Positions 7,931 to 16,228 of a DNA stretch of 64,000 bases are shown here, piece after piece. The translations under genes and the position numbers were made by a program. How positions within the stretch are numbered: the first letter of the stretch is position 1; every line of letters starts with the position of its first letter. Source of the DNA: Paenibacillus sp. GM2 (lineage in GTDB: Bacteria > Bacillota > Bacilli > Paenibacillales > Paenibacillaceae); the NCBI RefSeq assembly GCF_900069005.2, contig NZ_LN831279.1, positions 1,723,747-1,787,746 on the forward strand, read 5' to 3'. The notes below the pieces were generated by a model. The model saw nothing but the letters and a program-made list of their open reading frames with translations, did no database searches and was not told the origin of the DNA.

Positions 7931-9547
7931 ATGGAGCATTTATCGCTTAAACGTAAAATTACGATCATGATTGCCGTAATGGCCGCCATGTTCTTTGCAG
8001 CCATTAACCAGACAATCACAAGTACAGCAATGCCTAGAATCATTGCTATATTGGACGGGATGGATTACTATACCTGGACAATCAACATTTATTTGTTAAC
8101 TTCGACCATCGCCACGATTCTCGTCGGGAAACTGTCCGACATGTACGGACGCAAGCCGTTCATTCTTATCGGGATATTATTATTCATGATAGGGGCTTTT
8201 CTGACCGGTACGTCCCACGATGTATTCCAATTTATCACTTATCGTGGTATTCAAGGGGTTGGCGCAGGTATTATTCAATCAACAGCCTTTACGGCGGTTG
8301 GTGACTTATTCGCCCCGAGAGAGCGCGGTAAATGGATGGGCCTGATGACAGCGGTATTCGGTTTCTCCAGTGTACTTGGCCCAACGCTGGGTGGTTACCT
8401 GGTTGACCATATCGATTGGCACTGGTTGTTCTGGATCTTCCTTCCACTTGGTGTCGTAGCATTTATTATGATTATGGTTCTATTTCCGAAGGTGGATCGC
8501 AAGCCTGGCCAGCATATCGATTACATGGGTTCATTGTTCCTGACGATAGCGATTGTGCCACTGCTGTTAGCATTCTCTTGGGCAGGTACAGAATATGCAT
8601 GGGGTTCGGTTCAAATTCTCGGATTACTGGCCGTAACGGTTGTAGCAGCAGCTATATTCATTTTTATAGAAGCAAAGGTAAAAGAGCCTGTCCTTCCGTT
8701 GCATTTATTTAAGAACAGTGTCGTTACCGTATCTAACCTCATCGGTTTCATCATGAACTTCGGTCTGATGGGCGCGATGATCTATATTTCGTTCTTCGTG
8801 CAAGGCGTACTTGGAATTTCACCGACTTATGCAGGGTATGTTACGATCCCGATGTCGCTGTCTATGGTGATCACCAGTGCTGTGACTGGACAGCTCATTG
8901 CTAAGACCGGTAAATACAAGCGCTTCGCCTTGATCGGGATTCCGATAATGGTTATCGGGATGACCGGAATGATCTTTATGCATCACATCGCATTTACGAT
9001 CGCTACGACGATTGTTTTTGGTATCGGTCTTGGTCTGGGTATGCCGGTATTCTCATTGGCAACACAAAACGCCGTATCTCACAAGGAACTGGGCGTCGTA
9101 ACTGCTTCGACCCAATTGTTCCGGAATCTTGGCGGTACGATCGGGATTGCTGTAATGGGAACCGTTATGTCGAACAGTTTGACCAAAAACTTGAAGAATG
9201 CCTTCACCTCTTCGTCAGCACCGGACTTCAGTCAGGTCGATCCACAGCTGGCTCAACAGCTGCAAGGATTTGCGAATCCGACGACCTTGATGAATAAGCC
9301 GCTGATCGAGAAAACCATGGCGGAGCTTCCTAAAGAAGTACAGCCGTTGTTCACGCAAATGATCGATACGATCCGCGATGCGCTGAGCAGCACATTATCC
9401 ACTGTATTTTTCACGGGTGCCCTTGTTCTCTGTGCGGCACTGCTGCTGGCCTTCTTCCTGAAGGAACTGCCGCTGCGCACTTCGAATCAAAGCCATAAAG
9501 TGAATGCACAAGCTCCGCAGGGAGAAGAAGCCGCGGTTCAAGCTTAA
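7931..9547 (+). CDS. MFS drug efflux transporter, DHA2 (14-helix) family
   Basis: 538-residue proton-coupled exporter of the EmrB/QacA group. About 14 hydrophobic segments are visible. Family motifs include GKLSDMYGRKP in loop 2-3 (motif A) and motif C around GFSSVLGPTLGGYLVDH. A soluble stretch near 415-460 precedes the last helix and the tail is polar. It follows the MarR gene in one transcription unit and ends at a strong terminator. Substrates are probably hydrophobic cations, detergents or antibiotics, by family analogy only. The ribosome site (GAGGTGG) is unusually far from the ATG. Confidence 0.92.
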   Translation: MEHLSLKRKITIMIAVMAAMFFAAINQTITSTAMPRIIAILDGMDYYTWTINIYLLTSTIATILVGKLSDMYGRKPFILIGILLFMIGAFLTGTSHDVFQFITYRGIQGVGAGIIQSTAFTAVGDLFAPRERGKWMGLMTAVFGFSSVLGPTLGGYLVDHIDWHWLFWIFLPLGVVAFIMIMVLFPKVDRKPGQHIDYMGSLFLTIAIVPLLLAFSWAGTEYAWGSVQILGLLAVTVVAAAIFIFIEAKVKEPVLPLHLFKNSVVTVSNLIGFIMNFGLMGAMIYISFFVQGVLGISPTYAGYVTIPMSLSMVITSAVTGQLIAKTGKYKRFALIGIPIMVIGMTGMIFMHHIAFTIATTIVFGIGLGLGMPVFSLATQNAVSHKELGVVTASTQLFRNLGGTIGIAVMGTVMSNSLTKNLKNAFTSSSAPDFSQVDPQLAQQLQGFANPTTLMNKPLIEKTMAELPKEVQPLFTQMIDTIRDALSSTLSTVFFTGALVLCAALLLAFFLKELPLRTSNQSHKVNAQAPQGEEAAVQA

Positions 9548-9564
9548 TACGAACTGCAAACTGT

Positions 9565-9599
9565 AAAACCCCTTCTGTAGGATATAGAAGGGGTTTTTT
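9565..9599 (+). terminator. Rho-independent terminator
   Basis: Perfect 12-bp stem AAAACCCCTTCT with AGAAGGGGTTTT and a T tract, 17 bp after the efflux pump stop. Confidence 0.92.
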
Positions 9600-9733
9600 G
9601 TTATGTATTTCTATGAATTCGGGAATCCCATCTCGCAGGACAAATAGATTTCAATTAAATTTGAACAGAATGATAGATTAAGGATATAATGAGGAAATAC
9701 TATAGAAATATTAATAAATAATGGGGGAGTCGA

Positions 9734-10900
9734 GTGAGTAGACTTAATAAGTTCATTAAAGTGTGCCTGGCTGCAGCACTAGTGCTTTTGATTGTTTTTT
9801 TATGCTCCAAAGTAGAGTTTCTCTTTACACCGATCAGATCATTAACCAAAGTGATTCTGATTCCATTATTGTTATCGGGATTCCTCTATTATATGCTGCG
9901 TCCACTGGTGGACTATATGGAGCGGCATAAGATCAAACGGATCATATCCATACTGCTGATTTATCTGGTCTTGGCTATTCTCATTACCGGCTTCATTCTC
10001 GGTGTCTGGCCGGCGCTCAGTACTCAGATCACAAATCTGCTGCTTAGTGCCCCGGATTATTTGAACAAATTCAGCCATCAACTTACGGAGCTGGAGCAGA
10101 CAGGGATCCTTTCGAACTTCATTCCTGAAGATTTCAGTCTGTTATCCAATATGTCTGAATACCTAAACAAGGGCTTCTCCTTATTAAGCAACTATGTATC
10201 CGGACTATTCTCGTTCTTCTCCAATTTTGCCATTATTTTGTTCACGACGCCGCTTCTGTTGTTCTACATGTTGAAGGAAGGGAACAAATTCAGCGGCGGA
10301 ATAGCCCGCTTCTTCCCGAGACATTATTACAAGGATGTCAAAGAGGTAACCGCAGAAATCGACAGCGCGCTTAGCGGGTATATCATTAGCCGGGTGCTGG
10401 TCAATGTGGCCCTGGGCATATTGATGTATATTGGCTTCCTCTTCCTTGGATTGCCATATGCTCTGCTGCTTACTGTGATCGCAGTCATTCTTAATTTCAT
10501 TCCTTTCTTCGGGGCGATTCTGTCCTCTATTCCGATCGTGATTATCGGTTGGATCGAATCACCGTCGATGGCGATCTGGTCGTTGATCATTATTCTCGTG
10601 GCTCAACAAATTCAGGATAATCTGATCTCACCTTTGATCTTCGGCAAGAAGCTGGATATCCACCCGATTACGACGATTATTCTCGTTCTGGCCGGCGGCG
10701 ATTTGTTCGGAATTATCGGGATGTTGATCATCATTCCAGTATATATGTTCTTCAAGATTATTATTGTTAAGATCTACAATCTCTTCTTCAAGAGTCAGTG
10801 GGAGGCGGAGGACGATCCTGAGGCTGAACAGCCCGGCGACGCTGCTGATGAACCCGATCAGACGGAAGAACCTTCCGTAGAAACAACTGAAGCCGAATAA
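9734..10900 (+). CDS. AI-2E family (YdiK/PerM-type) membrane transporter
   Basis: 388-residue polytopic protein of the AI-2 exporter-like family. There are about seven or eight membrane helices, a large central soluble segment (about 100-150), the conserved GLPYALLLTVIAVILNFIPFFGAILSSIP core and the closing PVYMFFKIIIVKIYN helix. The tail (about 360-388) is very acidic, rich in Asp, Glu and Pro, and probably cytoplasmic and disordered. Members have been linked to autoinducer-2 export, Na+(Li+)/H+ exchange or peptidoglycan-precursor functions, so the substrate is open. The start is GTG with GGGGGAG upstream. Monocistronic. Confidence 0.85.
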   Translation: MSRLNKFIKVCLAAALVLLIVFLCSKVEFLFTPIRSLTKVILIPLLLSGFLYYMLRPLVDYMERHKIKRIISILLIYLVLAILITGFILGVWPALSTQITNLLLSAPDYLNKFSHQLTELEQTGILSNFIPEDFSLLSNMSEYLNKGFSLLSNYVSGLFSFFSNFAIILFTTPLLLFYMLKEGNKFSGGIARFFPRHYYKDVKEVTAEIDSALSGYIISRVLVNVALGILMYIGFLFLGLPYALLLTVIAVILNFIPFFGAILSSIPIVIIGWIESPSMAIWSLIIILVAQQIQDNLISPLIFGKKLDIHPITTIILVLAGGDLFGIIGMLIIIPVYMFFKIIIVKIYNLFFKSQWEAEDDPEAEQPGDAADEPDQTEEPSVETTEAE

Positions 10901-10907
10901 TACAAAA

Positions 10908-10944
10908 ATCCCGTTGTCTCCAACGAAAGTAGAGAGAACGGGAT
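10908..10944. terminator. Terminator-like hairpin between convergent genes
   Basis: ATCCCGTT pairs with AACGGGAT, extended by a partly paired inner stem. T-rich sequence follows weakly. It separates the convergent AI-2E transporter and fabV genes. Confidence 0.65.
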
Positions 10945-10954
10945 ATCTTTATGT

Positions 10955-12139
10955 TTAGACCAAATTAGGAATCTCTACACTTGCATCTGTGTCCGCTTCA
11001 TAATCGACACCTTCAGTTTCGAAGCCGAACAATTGGAAGAAGTCCTGGCGATAGCCGGTCAGGTCCGTCAATTCATCCACATTATCCGTCTCAACCTGCG
11101 CCCAGCGCTTCATGACTTCAGCCTGGATATCTTCGCGCATTTCCCAATCGTCAATGCGGATCAAGCTATTCGCATCCTTGGCATTTTCGTTATATAGATG
11201 CTCCGAGAACAGACGATACATCTGTTGGATGCAATTTTCATGCAATCCATTCTCCTTCATGACTCTGTACAAAGCAGAGATGTACAAAGGCACTACCGGA
11301 ATCGCCGAGCTGGATTGGGTAACCAAAGCTTTGTTCACCGATACGAAGGCCCGTCCACCCTTATCCGAGAGAAGAGCCTGCAATTGATGCGCAGATTGCT
11401 CCAGATCGTTCTTGGCCTTGCCGATTGTTCCTTCACGATAAATCGGGTGGGTAATCTCCGGACCAATATAGGAGTAAGCTACCGTAGTTGCTCCATCAGC
11501 GAGCGCGCCAGCCTCCAGAAGCTGGTTGATCCACATCTTCCAGTCTTCACCGCCCATAACGGCGATCGTCTGTCTAACTTCATCTTCTGTAGCTGGTTCG
11601 ATGCTTGTCATCGATACTTCACCGGTGTGGAAATTCATCGTCTTGTTGGAATAGGGTTCTCCAATCGGTTTGATTACGGACGTAAAAGTTTCACCAGTTT
11701 CCGGATGAGTACGACGCGGCGATGCTACACTGTATACGACCAGATCCACTTGTCCGAACTCGGACTTGATCAGATCAATGGTTTTCGCCTTGATCTCATT
11801 CGAGAAGGCGTCGCCAACGATGCTGAAGGATTTCAAGCCTTGGCTTTGTGCCGCCTGCTCGAAGGCTGCTGAATTATACCAGCCCGCGGTTGCTGTACGC
11901 GCGCCTTCAGCGGCTCTATCGAAGAATACGCCGATCGTATTCGCACCGGCGCCAAACGCTGCGGCAATCCGGGAGGCCAGTCCGTACCCGGTTGAAGCTC
12001 CTACGACGAGGACATTGGCAGGTCCTTGAATTTTCTTCTGTGCTTTCACATATGCGATCTGTTGTTCAATTTGTTTTGCGCATCCTTCCGGATGGGCCGT
12101 AGTACAAATAAAACCACGAGTCTTCGGCTTAATGATCAT
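10955..12139 (-). CDS. fabV: FabV-type enoyl-[acyl-carrier-protein] reductase (NADH)
   Basis: 394-residue long-chain SDR enzyme that reduces trans-2-enoyl-ACP (or -CoA) in the last step of the fatty-acid elongation cycle. It has the typical N-terminus MIIKPKTRGFICTTAHPEGC, a Rossmann NADH site at NVLVVGASTGYGLASRI, the MGGEDW motif, and the FabV active site PIYREGTIGKAK in which Tyr and Lys are separated by eight residues instead of the six of FabI. FabV enzymes are naturally insensitive to triclosan, so the cell may tolerate it. Monocistronic. Confidence 0.95.
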   Translation of the reverse strand: MIIKPKTRGFICTTAHPEGCAKQIEQQIAYVKAQKKIQGPANVLVVGASTGYGLASRIAAAFGAGANTIGVFFDRAAEGARTATAGWYNSAAFEQAAQSQGLKSFSIVGDAFSNEIKAKTIDLIKSEFGQVDLVVYSVASPRRTHPETGETFTSVIKPIGEPYSNKTMNFHTGEVSMTSIEPATEDEVRQTIAVMGGEDWKMWINQLLEAGALADGATTVAYSYIGPEITHPIYREGTIGKAKNDLEQSAHQLQALLSDKGGRAFVSVNKALVTQSSSAIPVVPLYISALYRVMKENGLHENCIQQMYRLFSEHLYNENAKDANSLIRIDDWEMREDIQAEVMKRWAQVETDNVDELTDLTGYRQDFFQLFGFETEGVDYEADTDASVEIPNLV

Positions 12140-12383
12140 GAAGAGATTTCCCCTTTACTATGTAATTAATATTGAATACCAATCATCAACGATCTCTAGA
12201 GAATTATAGCAAAATTCACAAGATGAATACAAAGATTATATTTAGCTCAGAGGATACCAGACTCGACTGGCGAACTCCTTTTAAGTTATAATTATTTGAT
12301 TAGCGCAGCTATGAAGAGTAATAAAGAGCAATGACGAGGAACGATTAGAAAAATATGATGACGGTTTGGGAGAGGAAGCTATA

Positions 12384-12929
12384 TTGAACGGATCATTCAG
12401 AATTACAGAAGACTATATCGGCGAAGGGCTTAGAATGGTACAAGCGAAGCCCGCAGACACAGAAGCAGTTGCCGCACTCCTGATCCAGACAGCCGAATGG
12501 CTGCGTAGCAGAGGCTCATCCCAATGGAGCGGTTTGCTGACGGGGGAGGATTCCCATAATACGGCCGGAGCAATCCTGAACGGCGATGTATTCGTCTGCA
12601 CATCAGAAGACGGGATCGCGGGAATGGTCATTCTCCTGCGGCAGCCAAGCGAGTGGGATCGCCGCCTCTGGGAGTCGAAAGCTTACGATGGAGATGGTGC
12701 GCTGTACCTGCATCGGCTCGCGATCAGCCGGAAGTATGCCAGCATCGGGTTAGGCGGCTCGATCTTAAAATGGTGCAAGGACGGTATTCACTTCGACGGC
12801 AAAGATACCATTCGCCTGGACTGTATTGCGGACAATGCCGCGCTTAACAGCTTTTATAGTAAGAACGGATACACCTGCTTGGGGGAGAAGTCCGGATTTT
12901 GCATATATGAGAACAACTTGCATCAGTGA
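12384..12929 (+). CDS. GNAT-family N-acetyltransferase
   Basis: 181-residue acyl-CoA transferase fold. The core GNAT strands are visible: AGMVILLRQP, LYLHRLAISRKYASIGLGGSILKW (motif A with a degenerate Q/RxxGxG/A CoA loop) and IRLDCIADNAALNSFYSKNGYTCLG (motif B). The TTG at 12384 is preferred because GGGAGAGGAAG precedes it; an upstream TTG at 12366 lacks a ribosome site and an ATG at 12435 begins just before the first strand. The acceptor is unknown. It lies 55 bp upstream of an aminotransferase in the same direction, so it may act in the same amino-acid pathway. Confidence 0.8.
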   Translation: MNGSFRITEDYIGEGLRMVQAKPADTEAVAALLIQTAEWLRSRGSSQWSGLLTGEDSHNTAGAILNGDVFVCTSEDGIAGMVILLRQPSEWDRRLWESKAYDGDGALYLHRLAISRKYASIGLGGSILKWCKDGIHFDGKDTIRLDCIADNAALNSFYSKNGYTCLGEKSGFCIYENNLHQ

Positions 12930-12984
12930 TCTATACAAGTCATTTATTTTAAGACTAGCATGTTTAACACAAAGGGGTAGCAGA

Positions 12985-14166
12985 ATGAATAATAAATTTT
13001 CCAAAAGAATTCGTGAATTTAAGCCTTCGGGTACGCATCAATTGCTGCAAATGTCAGAGAGACCCGAAGTGATATCCTTCGCTGGCGGATTTCCTGCTCC
13101 GGAGCTGTTTCCGGTTGAGGAAATGAAGGTAGTATGTGAAGCCGTATTAAAAGAGCAAGGCCCAGCCTCGCTTCAATATAGTACAACGGAAGGATATATC
13201 CCGCTAAGACAAGCGATCTGCGAGAGAATGAGGGACATCGGCGTTGAGTCCGGTTATGAGAATGTGATGATCACCTCGGGTTCACAGCAGGCGATTGATT
13301 TGACCGGCAAGCTCTTCATCGATGAAGGGGATATCATTATTTGCGAGAGCCCTACTTATCTGGCGGCGATTAACGCCTTCAAGGTATACAACCCAAGATT
13401 CGTTGAAGTCGATATGGATGAAGACGGGATGATCATGGAAGAGCTGGAGAAGAAACTGCAGGCCCATCCCGAGGTGAAGTTCATCTACACGATTCCGGAC
13501 TTCCAGAATCCAACCGGCCGCACGCTGAAGCTGGAGAGAAGAGAGAGAATGGTGCAGCTGGCCAATCAGTATGACGTTGTCATCCTTGAGGATAATCCTT
13601 ACGGAGCGATAAGGTTTGCAGGAGAGCCTCTGCCGCCGCTAAAGCATTTTGATACAGAAGGCAGGGTTATTTATCTAAGTACCTTCTCTAAAATATTCTC
13701 TCCGGGATTGCGACTCGGCTGGATTTGTGCCGACGAAGCGTTTATGGCCAGATACGTATCGTTAAAGGAATCCGCTGATCTGCACACCGACAGCTTCGCA
13801 CAGAGAGTGGCGGCTAAATATATAGAGATGTACGATCTGGAGACGCATATTGAGAAGATCAGAGCGGTTTATAAAGAAAGATACAGTGCGATGGTCTCCT
13901 GTATTAAGGCGTATCTCCCGCCTAGTGTGTCATACAGCACGCCACAGGGAGGCCTGTTTATATGGCTGGAGCTGCCCAAGTCCATCGATTCCGCAGAGCT
14001 GCTTCAGGACTGCTTGCACAATCATGTCGCCTTTGTCTCCGGCGCTTCCTTTTTCCCGAACGGTGGGGGACATCATACGCTGCGCTTGAATTTCTCCAAT
14101 ATGTCAAACGAGAATATTGCCGAAGGCATTAGACGCCTGGCCGATGTGTTGCGAAGCAAATTATAG
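12985..14166 (+). CDS. PLP-dependent aminotransferase, class I/II
   Basis: 393-residue fold-type I aminotransferase close to the 2-aminoadipate/aromatic group. Visible features: VISFAGGFPAPELFPVEEM, cofactor loop TSGSQQAIDLTGKLF, substrate region TIPDFQNPTGRTL, ILEDNPYGAIRF with the Asp that contacts the pyridine nitrogen, and the Schiff-base Lys in STFSKIFSPGLRLGW. It lacks the N-terminal GntR domain of MocR proteins, so it is an enzyme rather than a regulator. ATG at 12985 has AAAGGGG upstream; the frame is open further upstream but carries no ribosome site. Substrate specificity cannot be assigned. Confidence 0.9.
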   Translation: MNNKFSKRIREFKPSGTHQLLQMSERPEVISFAGGFPAPELFPVEEMKVVCEAVLKEQGPASLQYSTTEGYIPLRQAICERMRDIGVESGYENVMITSGSQQAIDLTGKLFIDEGDIIICESPTYLAAINAFKVYNPRFVEVDMDEDGMIMEELEKKLQAHPEVKFIYTIPDFQNPTGRTLKLERRERMVQLANQYDVVILEDNPYGAIRFAGEPLPPLKHFDTEGRVIYLSTFSKIFSPGLRLGWICADEAFMARYVSLKESADLHTDSFAQRVAAKYIEMYDLETHIEKIRAVYKERYSAMVSCIKAYLPPSVSYSTPQGGLFIWLELPKSIDSAELLQDCLHNHVAFVSGASFFPNGGGHHTLRLNFSNMSNENIAEGIRRLADVLRSKL

Positions 14167-14181
14167 ACAATTCTAAGTCTA

Positions 14182-14209
14182 AGTTTACGTAATAAATATT
14201 ATGTAAACT
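14182..14209. other. dif-like Xer recombination site candidate
   Basis: 28 bp in 11-6-11 layout: left arm AGTTTACGTAA, centre TAAATA, right arm TTATGTAAACT. From memory, the right arm equals the XerD-type arm of the Bacillus subtilis dif site. The left arm is close to the inverted right arm (10 of 11) instead of the usual ACTTCCTA-type arm. It is intergenic, 16 bp after the aminotransferase stop. Confidence 0.5.
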
Positions 14210-14264
14210 GCAAGTCGCAAGCCACAAATACAAGCTCCATGTATTTCTACATCAAAATAAAGAA

Positions 14265-14312
14265 AAAGGTCGAGTTAAATGGCATTTAAGCCTAACTCGA
14301 CCTTTCTTTTTT
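14265..14312. terminator. Bidirectional terminator
   Basis: Perfect 13-bp stem AAAGGTCGAGTTA with TAACTCGACCTTT. T-rich runs exist on both strands, serving the aminotransferase (+) and the sugar ABC operon (-). Confidence 0.9.
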
Positions 14313-14349
14313 CATCATATAAGAGCTGCTGATACTACCTAGGGAGCTG

Positions 14350-15222
14350 TTATCCTTTAATAGCACCTTCAGTCAGACCCTTTTGAATATATTTGGAGAT
14401 AAAGAGATAGACGATGAGAACCGGAATAACCGTCAATGTGACCGCTGTAGCCATCAAGCCGAAGTCCGTGCCATATTGCGAGCTGATTTCATTCAACAGG
14501 GCGACGATCGGACGGACGTTCTCTTTATTGACGAAGATCAATGCCGAGAACAGATCGTTATAGGACCACAGAAATACGAATATGCTGGCCGAAGCAAAGA
14601 CAGGTTGAGAGATTGGTACGAACACTTTGTAGAACATTTGCCAGCGGTTCGATCCATCCATAAATGCGGCTTCCTCCAGCTCCTTAGGAATCGTAGCCAT
14701 GTAGCCGGCCATTACGAGAATGGCAAAGGTCAGGTTGCCTGCCGTATGGGGGAGAATCAGCCCCCAGTACGTATTAACAATACTGGTCTTAATCAACAGC
14801 TCGTACACAGGTACGACGGTGGCAAATGCCGGAATCAAGAGCGTTGCATAGAGCAGGGAATAGATCGCTTTTTTCCCGGTAAAATGGAATCTGGACAGCA
14901 CGTAAGCAGCTAATCCGCCAAAGATAAGCACCAGAATGACCGTGGACCCGGACATGATCAGACTGTTAATATAGCTCTTGCCGATATTAATCCGGTCGAG
15001 GGCGGTTGTATAGTTCACAAAAGTAGGCTGCCAAGCCACGCTGAACGAGTTGTTCATGACATCTCTGGACACTTTAAACGAGTTGTTCACGATCCAGAAT
15101 AATGGGTAAATCGTCGTCATTGCCCATGCAGTCAAGACGACATATATCAAGACGGTACTCAGCTTGAACCGCCTGAATTCTCCACGCTGGACATTAGGTT
15201 TCACTGAAATTGTTGGTTCCAT
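14350..15222 (-). CDS. Carbohydrate ABC transporter permease, MalG/CUT1 type
   Basis: 290-residue inner-membrane subunit with six predicted helices and the EAA loop near residue 190-205 (ELEEAAFMDGSNRWQMFYKVFVPISQP), which docks the ATPase. Last gene of a three-gene operon (binding protein, MalF-type permease, this). The bases after the upstream permease stop give a tight 21-bp gap. Typical for di- or oligosaccharide import. The ATPase is missing from the locus and would be a shared MsmX-type protein encoded elsewhere. Confidence 0.92.
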   Translation of the reverse strand: MEPTISVKPNVQRGEFRRFKLSTVLIYVVLTAWAMTTIYPLFWIVNNSFKVSRDVMNNSFSVAWQPTFVNYTTALDRINIGKSYINSLIMSGSTVILVLIFGGLAAYVLSRFHFTGKKAIYSLLYATLLIPAFATVVPVYELLIKTSIVNTYWGLILPHTAGNLTFAILVMAGYMATIPKELEEAAFMDGSNRWQMFYKVFVPISQPVFASASIFVFLWSYNDLFSALIFVNKENVRPIVALLNEISSQYGTDFGLMATAVTLTVIPVLIVYLFISKYIQKGLTEGAIKG

Positions 15223-15243
15223 AACTGTACACCCCTATATGGC

Positions 15244-16101
15244 TTAGTATGTAATCTCGTCTCTTTTTAACAAACGATTGGCTAACAAGGCCAGCAATAC
15301 ACCGAAAATCACCATATAAATCGCTACGGCTGAACCATAGCCAAAGTTCTGGTCGACCATAGCCTTCTTGTACATGTACGTCCCCAGTACTTCAGAGCCG
15401 TTCTGCCCGCTCGTAATGACCCATACAAACTCGAACACCTTAAGCGTCCCTGTAATAGCCAAAGTAATAACGACTTTAATGTCGCTCATAATAAGTGGAA
15501 TTGTCAGCTTAGTCGTTCGTTTGAAGGCGCCAATGCCTTCCAGACGGGCTGCTTCATAATAATCCGATGGAATCTTCGACATCGCGGTTAAGAACAGTAT
15601 GAAATAGAAGCCTACATAATGCCATACGGTAGGAATCGCTACCGCTTTTAGTGCATTTCCTTCATCCAGCCAGAGTACCTTGTCGATTCCGAAATTCGCC
15701 AGCAGATTGTTGAGTAAGCCGAAATTGTAGTTGTAGAAAAGCACGAACAGCAGCGAGATCGCTGTGCCGGAAATGACGACCGGGAAGAAGAAAACCGTGC
15801 GATAGAAAGCTTTTAATCTGCTTATCCCTTCCACAAGAACCGCCAATATAAGTGCAATTCCGACCTGGAACAGAAGCACATACAGCATCAGCTCCAGCGT
15901 GTGCAGGGTAGCTGCGCCAAGCAGGTTATCCGTAAATAAACGCTCAAAGTTGTCCCAGCCGACAAATTTTTTATCGAAGAAGCCCTTGGTACGAAAGAAG
16001 CTGAGATAAAAGCTCTTAAAGAACGGATAATACAGAAATAGCCCCATAAGCACTGCTGACGGAAGGAGAAACATGAAGATATATTTACGATCGCCCTTCA
16101 T
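15244..16101 (-). CDS. Carbohydrate ABC transporter permease, MalF/CUT1 type
   Basis: 285-residue partner permease with six helices and an EAA loop (DYYEAARLEGIGAFKRTTKLTIP). It forms the heterodimeric channel with the downstream MalG-type subunit. The start at 16101 is chosen from a run of GTG-ATG-ATT-ATG because AAAGGTG is then 6 bp upstream; the longer open frame to 16191 has no ribosome site and reads through the intergenic spacer. Substrate unknown. Confidence 0.92.
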   Translation of the reverse strand: MKGDRKYIFMFLLPSAVLMGLFLYYPFFKSFYLSFFRTKGFFDKKFVGWDNFERLFTDNLLGAATLHTLELMLYVLLFQVGIALILAVLVEGISRLKAFYRTVFFFPVVISGTAISLLFVLFYNYNFGLLNNLLANFGIDKVLWLDEGNALKAVAIPTVWHYVGFYFILFLTAMSKIPSDYYEAARLEGIGAFKRTTKLTIPLIMSDIKVVITLAITGTLKVFEFVWVITSGQNGSEVLGTYMYKKAMVDQNFGYGSAVAIYMVIFGVLLALLANRLLKRDEITY

Positions 16102-16228
16102 AATCATCACCTTTGTTATTGTGTATTTTGTTGAATCTACCAATTTGAAAACGGCTGCGCCGCCCGGGGATAAAGCGATTGGGCGGCGCACATCCGTTTA
16201 TTTAGTTTGGGTGGAGGGGAGGTAAAGT

